A stretch of 12,502 bases of DNA, taken from the NCBI GenBank assembly GCA_964437615.1, contig CAYTHL010000033.1, positions 1 to 12,502 of the forward strand, written 5' to 3'. The position numbers and the translations under genes are program-made. This document shows, in pieces, positions 1 through 6,730 of this stretch; within the stretch, counting starts at the first letter, position 1; each line of letters starts with the position of its first letter. This stretch comes from RGIG4790 sp964437615 (GTDB lineage: Bacteria; Bacillota; Clostridia; Christensenellales; UBA1242). The notes under the pieces are model-generated. The model ran no database searches. It saw only the letters and a list, made by a program, of their open reading frames with translations, and had not been told where the DNA came from.

Positions 1-6
1 TGACGC

Positions 7-59
7 AGTAAGGGGGCTGGCTGCCGTGCGGCAAGTTCTTGTGGCAGACTGAGGGTTGT
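7..59 (+). repeat. GC-rich interspersed repeat, copy A
   Basis: A GC-rich patch in otherwise AT-rich DNA. It opens with AGTAAGGGGGCTGG and closes with GGGTTGT, and the middle can fold with CTGCC (21-25) against GGCAG (43-47). The same opening and closing words occur on the opposite strand at 126-162, so this is one of two divergent copies facing each other. The flank-hairpin-flank layout resembles small palindromic intergenic repeats. No open frame or transposase accompanies it, and its function is unknown. Confidence 0.45.
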
Positions 60-125
60 TTGGCTTGAATTAGTATTCTCTTTGTTATATTAACTTAAAT
101 ATTAAGACACCCAATGACCAGTTGT

Positions 126-162
126 ACAACCCCCTGTCCGCTCCGCGTCCACCCCCCTTACT
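126..162 (-). repeat. GC-rich interspersed repeat, copy B (inverted)
   Basis: Read on the minus strand it opens with AGTAAGGGGGG TGG and closes with GGGGGTTGT, like copy A. The strict inverted match between the copies is GTAAGGGGG (8-16) against CCCCCTTAC (153-161). A local hairpin is also possible between CCCCC before 158 and the GGGGG just after 164. The closing end abuts a perfect 10-bp palindrome GTTGTACAAC (121-130). Nothing else recognisable lies between the two copies. Confidence 0.45.
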
Positions 163-291
163 ATGGGGGAATAACGAAAGCTAGGCTGTAGTGTTTTTGG
201 AGCGGTAGATTTGTAGTGCAAAAGAAAAAAATAAAAGGTTGGTAGATTGCAACTTTTTTGTGTGTATATTTCTATTGCAAGAGATAAAAAG

Positions 292-344
292 AGTTAGGGT
301 TGGCGGTAAAAAATTAGGTTTAATTTAAACTATCTACCCTAACT
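292..344. repeat. Inverted repeat with nested palindrome
   Basis: AGTTAGGGT (292-300) and ACCCTAACT (336-344) are a perfect 9-bp inverted pair about 35 bases apart. The spacer contains another perfect palindrome, GTTTAATTTAAAC (318-330). The right arm overlaps the first unit of the neighbouring 59-bp tandem repeat. It could be a protein-binding dyad or an extruded structure. There is no T-run after it, so it is not a terminator. Confidence 0.4.
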
Positions 345-487
345 TACTACCCCAACTTAACTGACTATGTTGCATAAATGATGTTTGTTAGCAAGTTGTA
401 ACTTACTGCCCTAAATTAATTGACTATGTTGCATAAATGTAGTTTGTTAGCATCTTGTAACTTACTACCCTAACTTAATTGGCTATG
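341..487. repeat. 59-bp tandem repeat, 2.5 copies
   Basis: Units begin at 341, 400 and 459, giving a period of exactly 59 bases. The first two are full length and agree at about 51 of 59 positions by hand count. The third matches only to 487. Each unit opens with a version of AACTTACTACCCTAACTTA and contains GACTATGTTGCATAAATG. A 13-base core, CTACCCTAACTTA, appears at 334, 347, 406 and 465 with small changes. No coding frame runs through it. Such iterons can be binding sites or simple slippage products. Confidence 0.75.
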
Positions 488-533
488 GCAAAAACCTTTA
501 CAAATTTATTGTAAAACAAGTATAAATTTGCAC

Positions 534-568
534 AAAAAAATGAACCCACTAAAGTTTGGGTTCATTTT
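534..568. terminator. Bidirectional intrinsic terminator
   Basis: AAAATGAACCCA (537-548) pairs perfectly over 12 bp with TGGGTTCATTTT (557-568), around an 8-base loop. On the minus strand the stem runs into seven T residues (complement of 534-540), which suits termination of the pilin-like gene ending at 595. On the plus strand the stem also ends in T residues, so it can work in both directions. Confidence 0.8.
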
Positions 569-594
569 ATAATGAATGCGCTAACGCCAATTAT

Positions 595-942
595 TTATGA
601 ATTAGATTTTAGACCGTCAAATAAACCTTCGAACACATTAGCTTGTACTAGTGTGTAGCAAACAACTAAAATAACTGCTGTTACTCCAATACCAATTGCT
701 AGGTTTACAAGTTGACCTTTTGCCTTATCTCTAGCGTCTGTGTCTTCGGCTTTAGCAAACTTAATACCTAGGCTGATGCCAAAAAACATACCAATTAGCA
801 AAACTACTGCTATTATAATTGGCAGTACAATGCCAACAACATTCTTAAAAGAATTATAGGCCTTATTTAGAGCACCTTCGCCGCCTGTTGTTACAGTTGA
901 ATCAGCTATCAGAGTTGCAACCTTAAACAAAAAGTTTTTCAT
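595..942 (-). CDS. Small pilin-like conjugal transfer membrane protein (115 aa)
   Basis: A short protein with a non-conserved N-terminal stretch (1-34), a hydrophobic helix about 35-60, a charged loop KFAKAEDTDARDKAK (61-75) and a second helix about 79-99. This two-helix layout with an AKAED loop fits the pilin-like conjugal transfer proteins of Firmicutes and Mollicutes (Mbov_0395-type, VirB2/TrbC-like), thought to form the pilus or membrane part of a type IV secretion apparatus. It is a paralogue of the gene at 1082-1342, sharing GI-LG-(K/R)-AKAED-D-R. The start is supported by GGAGG (948-952) five bases upstream. A promoter lies at 974-1001 and a terminator at 534-568, so it can form a single-gene unit. 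The family call rests on topology and loop motif, so the precise role is inferred. Confidence 0.65.
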   Translation of the reverse strand: MKNFLFKVATLIADSTVTTGGEGALNKAYNSFKNVVGIVLPIIIAVVLLIGMFFGISLGIKFAKAEDTDARDKAKGQLVNLAIGIGVTAVILVVCYTLVQANVFEGLFDGLKSNS

Positions 943-973
943 AAATTCCTCCCCAAAATTTTATTGTCTTTAT

Positions 974-1001
974 ATTATCACATTTATTTTGACAATATCA
1001 A
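974..1001 (-). promoter_or_regulatory. Candidate sigma-A promoter of the 115-aa pilin-like gene
   Basis: On the minus strand, TTGATA (complement of 996-1001) is followed after 16 bases by GATAAT (complement of 974-979). A TG lies just before the -10 element, an extended -10 type arrangement. Transcription would start near 967, leaving a short leader with GGAGG. Confidence 0.5.
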
Positions 1002-1081
1002 ACGATTTTTATACTTTTTTAAAAAATTTTGCGAAAAAGTTATAATTTTTACCAATTTTGACAAATTGTATGGCAGAATTA

Positions 1082-1342
1082 TTACACATAATCTCGTATT
1101 GCATACAAAACTACTAGCAAAATAAACACCGAAATTGCACCTATAACAAAGTTGACTAAAGTTTTTTGAATTTTTTTGCGTTCATCGACGTCTTCTGCCT
1201 TGGCCAATCTTACGCCAAGAACTATTCCGTAAATCATGCTAAGCAGTGCAACCACACCCATCGCATAGGGCCCAAGCAGAGTTATTGCTTGATAAATTGG
1301 CGTTGCAGCCCCAGATTCCAATAAATAAAATATTGATTGCAT
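1082..1342 (-). CDS. Small pilin-like conjugal transfer membrane protein (86 aa)
   Basis: Two predicted membrane helices (about 22-45 and 61-82) flank a charged loop LAKAEDVDERKKIQK (46-60). The loop and the preceding YGIVLGVR match the paralogue at 595-942, so the pair arose by duplication or belongs to the same pilin-like T4SS family (Mbov_0395-type, VirB2/TrbC-like). It is shorter, lacking most of the N-terminal extension and the C-terminal tail of its paralogue. AAGGAG ends five bases before the ATG. It has its own promoter (1371-1399) and is divergent from the coupling-protein gene at 1619. No clear terminator separates it from the next minus-strand gene, so read-through into 595-942 is possible. 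Confidence 0.65.
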   Translation of the reverse strand: MQSIFYLLESGAATPIYQAITLLGPYAMGVVALLSMIYGIVLGVRLAKAEDVDERKKIQKTLVNFVIGAISVFILLVVLYAIRDYV

Positions 1343-1370
1343 AAACTCTCCTTAACTTTTTATTAGCAAT

Positions 1371-1399
1371 ATACTAACACAATATTTAAAATATTGCAA
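1371..1399 (-). promoter_or_regulatory. Candidate sigma-A promoter of the 86-aa pilin-like gene
   Basis: On the minus strand, TTGCAA (complement of 1394-1399) is followed by a 17-base spacer and TAGTAT (complement of 1371-1376). It is about 30 bases upstream of the start codon, leaving room for the AAGGAG site. Confidence 0.5.
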
Positions 1400-1496
1400 A
1401 CTATTTTTAGTTAATTTGGTTAATTTTATGCAAAAGTTTTTGCCCCACAACCGCCAAGGCAACTAATAAAGTTTATTTTTTAGATACTTAATTTGC

Positions 1497-1526
1497 TTGA
1501 CAAAACAAAAGTTATATATTTATACT
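1497..1526 (+). promoter_or_regulatory. Candidate sigma-A promoter of virD4-like gene
   Basis: TTGACA (1497-1502) matches the -35 consensus, and TATACT (1521-1526) follows after 18 bases. Transcription from here would give a leader of roughly 85 bases before the ATG at 1619. It lies back to back with the pilin-like promoter at 1371-1399. Confidence 0.6.
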
Positions 1527-1541
1527 AATTGTATTATATAA

Positions 1542-1605
1542 ATTCAAATTATAATGCAATTAATTTGGGCAAACTGATAGTTTGCAGGCAGTTTTAAATT
1601 TGAAT
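1542..1605 (+). promoter_or_regulatory. Structured 5' leader of the virD4-like mRNA
   Basis: ATTCAAATT (1542-1550) and AATTTGAAT (1597-1605) are perfectly complementary. Between them sits a second perfect hairpin, GCAAACT (1569-1575) / AGTTTGC (1579-1585) with a 3-base loop. The outer stem ends four bases before the GGAG ribosome site (1609-1612). The nested fold is visible in sequence. Any regulatory role is inferred, and it matches no riboswitch I recognise. Confidence 0.4.
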
Positions 1606-1618
1606 AGTTGGAGCAAAA

Positions 1619-3595
1619 ATGGCTGATAAAAAAATTACAAAAATAGATGTTATAAACTTTATATTTATTATGGCGGTAACATTTGTGCTTGCTATGATAG
1701 TTTTTGGCGTGCTTAGCGCATATATTTCTGGCGAAACCATTAGTGCAAGCCTTGTCTTTTCCAAAATGGTATCTAAATCGGTGCTGATATTTGCGGGCTG
1801 CACTGTAATAATTGTTGTTATATTTATTGTGCTTGGCAAAAAACCAAACGATGCTAAACTAAAAGGCAAGGACAAAATGGACAATCAGCACTTTATGAGC
1901 AATAGAGAGCTAGATAGACAGTTTAAACACTACTATTTTAACGAACTTAAAAATGTGTCGCTAACCGGCGTGCCTTTTAGAGCCGAATACAAAAAAGGCA
2001 AAATTAAAGTGCACTTTACCTCGGATTGCCACACCCTTATTGTTGGTGCCACTGGTACTGGTAAAACTGTTTCGTGGATGGAGCCAACTATTCAGATTGT
2101 TAGCGAACTTAAAAACCGACCTAGCATATTTGTAACCGACACCAAGGGCGAACTTTATGCCCATCACAGCCTAAAACTTAAAGAGCAAGGCTACAAAGTT
2201 ATACAGCTAGACTTAGCCGACCCATACAGCAGCGCGCAATGGAATCCGCTGGAGTTTATATATAAAGAATATCAGCGCCAATTGCATTTGGAAGAAACCA
2301 TTTTAAAGCACACCAACGACCCCCTAAAAAATTATCCCGACATTAAAAAAATAGGCAATGTTGCTGCCGAAGAATGGTACGAGTTTGACGGCAAGGCTTT
2401 TGCCACCCTGCGTGAAACCTTGGTAGAAGTTGAGGTAGAAAAGGCAAAAATAAAAGACGATTGCTTTGACAGTTTAAACGACATAGCATCGGCTATCTGC
2501 CCTAGCACTGCCGACGGCAAGGACAAAAGTTGGAGCGACGGCGCAAGAGATTACTTTTTGGCCGTGCTAATTGCCATGCTAGAAGACAGCGAAAATGAAG
2601 CCCTTGGTATGACAATAGACAAGTACAACTTTTACAACGCCTACAAAATTGCCATGAACAAAGACGACGACTACGAAGATGTAAAACAATATTTTTCTGG
2701 CAGAAGTCCGCTTAGCCGTACCAAACAGCTTAGCGCAAACATAGTTCAAAGCAAGGCGCAGGTAACTAGGGACGGCTACATGAGCCAACTTGCCACCATG
2801 CTTGCCATGTTTGCCGACGGCGGCATTTGCTACCTTACTGCCAAAAACGAAATAAATTTTAGCGACATAGACGAAGAGCCAACTGCCTTCTTTATTAAAA
2901 TTCCGGACGAGCGCGCCACAAGGTACAAACTTGCCAGCGTCTGCATTAGCCAAAGCTACAAAGAGTTTGTTGGCAAGGCGCGTGCTAACGAAAAAACCAA
3001 CAGCGACCACATGGCGCACCTAAAAAGACCACTACTATATTTAATGGACGAGTTTGCAAACTTGCCTAAAGTAGAATCGCTAGACCACGCCATAACCGTT
3101 GCGCGCAGCCGTTGGATTTACTACAATATGGCAATACAAAGTTATAGTCAGTTAGAGCTTGTTTATGGCAAAGAGGTTGCAAGTATAGTGCGTGGTCAGT
3201 GCAAGGCAACAATGTTCTACGGCACCCCAGACCTAGAAACCAGAAAGCAGTTTAGTGAAGAACTTGGCAAGCAGACAATAGAGGTTTCTAGCAAAACTAC
3301 CAACACTGGCGAAGGAAAAGACAAAAGCAAAAGCAAAGGCACAAACACTTCTTTGCAGGAAGTTCCGCTTATTCAGCCTAGCGACCTAGACAAAATACCA
3401 CTTGGGCATGTTATTGTCAAATGCTTTCAGAGTTACCCTGTTAAAAGCGTAATTACCCCTTACTTTAAATGCACCGATGTTTACAAAATTGGGGCTATTC
3501 CGCCAGAATATAGGCCAGGCAGACGCCTAAACGAGCAAGAAATTTACTATGATATTAAGCGCAGAAACAGCATCGTTTTAAAATATGACGAATAA
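1619..3595 (+). CDS. virD4: VirD4/TraG-family type IV coupling protein
   Basis: Membrane-bound ATPase of the kind that links a processed DNA-protein substrate to a type IV secretion channel. Two membrane helices occupy about 12-37 and 52-74. The cytoplasmic ATPase has Walker A GATGTGKT at 143-150, a DTKGEL motif (DPKGEL in many relatives) shortly after, and Walker B LLYLMDEFANLPKV with D477 and E478. The C-terminal segment SLQEVPLIQPSDL followed by VIVKCFQSYPVKS is typical of Firmicutes coupling proteins. At 658 aa it is of normal length and looks intact. GGAG lies six bases before the ATG. It is divergent from two pilin-like genes and closed by its own terminator. No relaxase or VirB4-like gene lies nearby, so the partner machinery is outside the window or missing. 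A short KDKSKSKG linker interrupts the C-terminal region. Confidence 0.9.
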   Translation: MADKKITKIDVINFIFIMAVTFVLAMIVFGVLSAYISGETISASLVFSKMVSKSVLIFAGCTVIIVVIFIVLGKKPNDAKLKGKDKMDNQHFMSNRELDRQFKHYYFNELKNVSLTGVPFRAEYKKGKIKVHFTSDCHTLIVGATGTGKTVSWMEPTIQIVSELKNRPSIFVTDTKGELYAHHSLKLKEQGYKVIQLDLADPYSSAQWNPLEFIYKEYQRQLHLEETILKHTNDPLKNYPDIKKIGNVAAEEWYEFDGKAFATLRETLVEVEVEKAKIKDDCFDSLNDIASAICPSTADGKDKSWSDGARDYFLAVLIAMLEDSENEALGMTIDKYNFYNAYKIAMNKDDDYEDVKQYFSGRSPLSRTKQLSANIVQSKAQVTRDGYMSQLATMLAMFADGGICYLTAKNEINFSDIDEEPTAFFIKIPDERATRYKLASVCISQSYKEFVGKARANEKTNSDHMAHLKRPLLYLMDEFANLPKVESLDHAITVARSRWIYYNMAIQSYSQLELVYGKEVASIVRGQCKATMFYGTPDLETRKQFSEELGKQTIEVSSKTTNTGEGKDKSKSKGTNTSLQEVPLIQPSDLDKIPLGHVIVKCFQSYPVKSVITPYFKCTDVYKIGAIPPEYRPGRRLNEQEIYYDIKRRNSIVLKYDE

Positions 3596-3602
3596 TATAA
3601 GC

Positions 3603-3634
3603 AAGCAGCCAAAATTTTAGGCTGCTTTTATTTT
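3603..3634 (+). terminator. Intrinsic terminator after virD4-like gene
   Basis: AAGCAGCC (3603-3610) pairs perfectly with GGCTGCTT (3620-3627) around a 9-base loop and runs into TTTATTTT. It lies just after the coupling-protein stop codon. Confidence 0.85.
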
Positions 3635-3664
3635 GCATATTTTGTTACATTTTTTGTAAAATGT

Positions 3665-3692
3665 TTGCAGATTAGCTATTTATTATGATAAT
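3665..3692 (+). promoter_or_regulatory. Candidate promoter of the surface-protein gene
   Basis: TTGCAG (3665-3670) and GATAAT (3687-3692) are spaced 16 bases apart. A second -10-like word, TATACT, occurs at 3711-3716. The leader carries AAGG eight bases before the ATG at 3729. Confidence 0.4.
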
Positions 3693-3728
3693 ATTTATAA
3701 TGTATTAGATTATACTAAGGTAAAATAA

Positions 3729-5444
3729 ATGAAATCAAAATTTTCTAAAACCTTTTTACTTATATTTTGTATGGCGGTTACGGCGGCTATGGGTATTTTT
3801 TGCGCTTGCAAAATTAGTGGCAAAAATTTTGAAGCGTCTACCACACAAGCTGCTGCACCTAGCTTTAGTTTGCCTAGCGGAGTTAGCATAACCCAAACTA
3901 ACTTAAATTCGGATAGTGGCTATGTTTTTACAAGCTCAGACTTTGTTGCTGTAGAAAACAACCCTTCTGTAGAAAGCAACCCTAGTTATACTTACTATCT
4001 ATATGTAAATAACGCAATTACAATAAACTATACTGGCACTAATTCTTCTGGCGTTACAATAAAATATGTAGAAAATGGAACTCAGTATATATTAGGCACT
4101 CTTCATTCTGGCGGTCGATATACATTTGATGGCGTTAGTTCGGAGGTTGTTACAGAAATTTTATTAGATAATCATACAGAAAACAGTGTAAGCTTTTTTC
4201 TAGTTCAAACCCCAAATGTCTACAGCATTGTCACTCCTTTTAGTTGGAAAGATAGCACTGGCGCAGACATAACTCCACCAAATAATAGCCGCAACATTAG
4301 TGGAAGCATATTGCTAAGCGGGCTATATGGCACAGAGAATAACCCCGTTTTTATAGATTTTTATCACAACGGAAACTTGTTTAAAATTGTAAATAAAAAC
4401 GGCGAGTTTTATAACCAATACACTGGCAACAAGCTTACCGAAGAGGACGGCACGCTTTGTTTTGATGCTGCCGGCAGTTACGAGGTTTTTGTATACGACA
4501 ACACGGCTTTTACGGGCAGTTCTTACGCAAACTATAAAGAATTTTCTTTTGTAATTAAGTTAAAGGACGCTGACGGCGCAAAAAATATATATATTGTTGC
4601 CACAACCGAAGACGGGCGGACGCTATCTAATGGGCAATCTTTAAACGAAAACGTATATATTAACTTTTACAACTTGCAAAGCGAAACAATATCTAGCGTT
4701 GTTGTAGAAAAATTCCATATTTCTATAAACGGCGAAGGCTCTACCACAACGCAAAAACTATCAAACCCTAGTGGTTTGGTTGATCAAACTCTTGTTTACT
4801 CAGACGACGGCTACTACACCATTAAAATTAATCTTGCTGACGGCTACACCACTGCCGACGGCAAAACTAGCTACACATTTAATTTTAATATACTAACTGA
4901 CGTGCATAGAAGCTACGACAACGGCTCTATACATCTATCCAACACCGATTATAGTTTGGTGCCAACATCCAACACTATAGAAGAAATTACCGTAGAAGAA
5001 GTTTTGCAAAATTATTATATTGGCTTTGTAGAAGTTGACGAAGACGGCAACGAGTCTAGTTTGTCTAGCAACAACAGCATTAACTACATTGTGCGTATCG
5101 CTCGTCCAGAGCCCGCAATATCTGGCGTGGACAACGGCGGCAAATACTCAAGCGGCGTAACGGCTACCGTTTATGGCGTTGGCAATATAACTGTTACTGT
5201 AAATAAAGATGGCTCTACAAGCACTTATGTGCTAGAAAGCGGCAGCACCGTTAATGACACCGCTGATGTTGGCTCCTACACAATTACAATAGTAGACGAA
5301 ATGGGCAACACCATAACAAAATCCTTTAAAATTACGCAACCGCTAAATGGCGCAACCATTGCACTGATAGTTATTGCAGTAATAATTGCAGTTTTGTTTG
5401 TTGTAATTGTAATTAAAACAAGAAATAAACTTAAAGTAAGGTAA
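3729..5444 (+). CDS. Exported, membrane-anchored surface protein with Ig-like beta-rich repeats
   Basis: I do not recognise a specific family. The N-terminus is basic then hydrophobic (8-26), ending FCAC: a signal peptide or anchor, with only a poor lipobox around C27. The long ectodomain is rich in Ser, Thr, Asn, Gly, Tyr and beta-strand-like segments. It has recurring DG-turn modules, such as TEDGRTLSNGQ in the middle and GSYTITIVDEMGNTITKSF near 520-535, which resemble bacterial Ig-like folds. A C-terminal helix (about 541-562) is followed by a basic KTRNKLKVR tail, so the protein should span the membrane once with its bulk outside. There is no LPXTG motif. Its position beside the coupling protein, with its own promoter and terminator, suggests a cell-contact or adhesion role, but that is inference. 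Confidence 0.7.
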   Translation: MKSKFSKTFLLIFCMAVTAAMGIFCACKISGKNFEASTTQAAAPSFSLPSGVSITQTNLNSDSGYVFTSSDFVAVENNPSVESNPSYTYYLYVNNAITINYTGTNSSGVTIKYVENGTQYILGTLHSGGRYTFDGVSSEVVTEILLDNHTENSVSFFLVQTPNVYSIVTPFSWKDSTGADITPPNNSRNISGSILLSGLYGTENNPVFIDFYHNGNLFKIVNKNGEFYNQYTGNKLTEEDGTLCFDAAGSYEVFVYDNTAFTGSSYANYKEFSFVIKLKDADGAKNIYIVATTEDGRTLSNGQSLNENVYINFYNLQSETISSVVVEKFHISINGEGSTTTQKLSNPSGLVDQTLVYSDDGYYTIKINLADGYTTADGKTSYTFNFNILTDVHRSYDNGSIHLSNTDYSLVPTSNTIEEITVEEVLQNYYIGFVEVDEDGNESSLSSNNSINYIVRIARPEPAISGVDNGGKYSSGVTATVYGVGNITVTVNKDGSTSTYVLESGSTVNDTADVGSYTITIVDEMGNTITKSFKITQPLNGATIALIVIAVIIAVLFVVIVIKTRNKLKVR

Positions 5445-5470
5445 AAATTTATTGCAAAAGATACTATTAC

Positions 5471-5500
5471 AAGTTGCTGGCGTTGTCAGCAACTTTTTTT
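5471..5500 (+). terminator. Intrinsic terminator between surface-protein gene and murI
   Basis: AAGTTGCTG (5471-5479) pairs perfectly with CAGCAACTT (5487-5495) around a 7-base loop, and the T tract runs to 5500. It ends only 17 bases before the murI start, so murI needs either read-through or a promoter overlapping the hairpin. Confidence 0.9.
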
Positions 5501-5510
5501 GGCGCATAAT
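5483..5510 (+). promoter_or_regulatory. Possible murI promoter embedded in the terminator
   Basis: TTGTCA (5483-5488), inside the terminator loop and right arm, and CATAAT (5505-5510) are 16 bases apart. Transcription from it would begin at about 5517, essentially on the murI ATG (5518), giving a leaderless or near-leaderless message. The -10 match is 5 of 6. This is a pattern match only. Confidence 0.3.
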
Positions 5511-5517
5511 ATATTTT

Positions 5518-6327
5518 ATGAAAGTTTTGTTTATAGATAGCGGCATTGGCGGATTAACCACGCTTGCCGCTTGCGTTAAACTTATGCCAAGGCTGAAGTT
5601 TATCTACTATGCGGACGACAAATATTCGCCCTACGGCAGCCTTACGCCGTCACAAATTGCCGCCAGAATTAGGCAAATTATACTTAGCCAAAAAAATATT
5701 GGCATGGTTGTACTTGCTTGCAATACAGCCACAGTGTGTGCCATAGACGAGCTAAGAAAGGAGTTTAGTTTGCCCATTGTTGGCACCGAACCTGCAATTA
5801 GGCCGGCATGCAAGCACGCAAAAAAGGTTTTGGTGCTCTCTACCCCCGCCACAAGTTACAGCAGCCGACTAAACAGGCTGTGCAAGGGTGAAGGGTGCGT
5901 AATAGAGATTGCCCCAATGCCCAATTTGGCAAAAGTTATAGACGGCTACTACTTGTACGGCGACCAATTTTGTGAAGATGAGATAGATAAAACCATTTGC
6001 TATATTAAGTGCATTTCGGGGGACTGCTCTTGTATTGTTCTTGGTTGCACCCATTATGTGCATCTTAGCAGTAAACTTGGCAAAGCCACTGGCAAGGTAA
6101 TTATCGACGGCAATTTTGGCGTGGCTAAAAGGGTAAAAAAGTTACTTTATAGCCAAAACTTTAGCAAAAAATTAGACAAAAATTTGTCTGCTTTGGGCAA
6201 AATTAATTACAAATTGCCCCAATTTTGGCGCGGGAAGTTTGTTTTAAGCAGTAAAAATAGGCATCTTGCTAAAAAATATGCAAAAATTTTTGGCCAAACA
6301 CTTGCATCTTACCGCAATATATGTTAA
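5518..6327 (+). CDS. murI: Glutamate racemase
   Basis: Interconverts L- and D-glutamate in the cytoplasm, supplying D-glutamate for peptidoglycan stem peptides. Family landmarks are all present: IDSGIGGLT at 6-14 with D7 and S8, YYADDKYSPYG at 30-40, the first catalytic cysteine in VVLACNTAT (C68), GTEPAIRPA near 89-97, and the second catalytic cysteine in VLGCTHY (C177, H179). At 269 aa the length is normal for the family. I chose the ATG at 5518 because it places IDSGIGG at the usual N-terminal position. A longer frame from a TTG at 5452 would translate the terminator hairpin into an unrelated 22-residue extension, although that TTG has an AAGG ten bases upstream. No ribosome-binding site precedes 5518. 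rpsT follows 38 bases downstream and may be co-transcribed. Confidence 0.93.
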   Translation: MKVLFIDSGIGGLTTLAACVKLMPRLKFIYYADDKYSPYGSLTPSQIAARIRQIILSQKNIGMVVLACNTATVCAIDELRKEFSLPIVGTEPAIRPACKHAKKVLVLSTPATSYSSRLNRLCKGEGCVIEIAPMPNLAKVIDGYYLYGDQFCEDEIDKTICYIKCISGDCSCIVLGCTHYVHLSSKLGKATGKVIIDGNFGVAKRVKKLLYSQNFSKKLDKNLSALGKINYKLPQFWRGKFVLSSKNRHLAKKYAKIFGQTLASYRNIC

Positions 6328-6365
6328 AATTGCCATGCAAATAAATTAGTACTAAGGAGTATATT

Positions 6366-6632
6366 ATGCCAAATATTAAATCTGCAAAAAAGCGTCAACA
6401 AACAGAGCAAAGAGATAGAATGCGCAACAAAAGTTGCAAATCAGAGTTATCTACTGCTTTAAAAAAGCTTAAAGTTGCAATTAAGTCTGGCGATGCCAAT
6501 GCTGCACAGGCTCTTTTGCCTGCAACAGTTTCTATTTTGGACGAAATGGTTACTAAGGGCATCATTCACAAAAACAAGGCAGACCGCAACAAAGCTAAGT
6601 TATCGGCACAAGTAGCAAAAATGTCTAAATAA
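6366..6632 (+). CDS. rpsT: 30S ribosomal protein S20
   Basis: Binds 16S rRNA early in small-subunit assembly. The 88-residue basic, helical sequence begins MPNIKSAKKRQQTEQRDRMRNK and ends with GIIHKNKADRNKAKLSAQV, the conserved S20 N- and C-terminal signatures. AAGGAG (6354-6359) lies six bases before the ATG, a strong site in keeping with a highly expressed gene. It follows murI closely and ends in a strong terminator. It converges on the comEC-holA operon. rpsT next to holA and comEC is a familiar arrangement in Bacillota, here interrupted by two extra genes. Confidence 0.97.
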   Translation: MPNIKSAKKRQQTEQRDRMRNKSCKSELSTALKKLKVAIKSGDANAAQALLPATVSILDEMVTKGIIHKNKADRNKAKLSAQVAKMSK

Positions 6633-6647
6633 GTTAAAAAATATTGT

Positions 6648-6673
6648 GGCAGACCAATTGGTCTGCCCTTTTT
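6648..6673 (+). terminator. Intrinsic terminator after rpsT
   Basis: GGCAGACC (6648-6655) and GGTCTGCC (6660-6667) form a perfect 8-bp stem around AATT, followed by CTTTTT. On the minus strand a looser T-rich stretch also follows the stem, so it may stop transcripts of the converging operon that ends at 6731. Confidence 0.92.
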
Positions 6674-6730
6674 GTTGCAAAGTTTTATTTTTTTATGTTC
6701 TTGGATTAGTTTTTTAAGCTAAATTTAAAT

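Noticed and set aside
233..259. AAAAGGTTG / CAACTTTTT hairpin followed by T residues, terminator-like
   Set aside because: The stem is weak, needs one G-T pair, uses the T run as part of the stem, and has no gene upstream on the plus strand.
1..594. CRISPR array in the repeat-rich left end
   Set aside because: The repeats are directly abutting 59-bp units with sequence drift, not short identical repeats separated by unique spacers, and no cas gene is seen.
2579..3019. 146-aa open frame on the minus strand inside the coupling-protein gene
   Set aside because: It lies wholly opposite a well-supported conserved gene, shows no recognisable motif and has no independent signals. It is an antisense shadow.
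5452..5517. Upstream TTG start extending murI by 22 residues
   Set aside because: The extension is translated from the terminator hairpin and precedes the normal family N-terminus. Kept only as an alternative in the findings.
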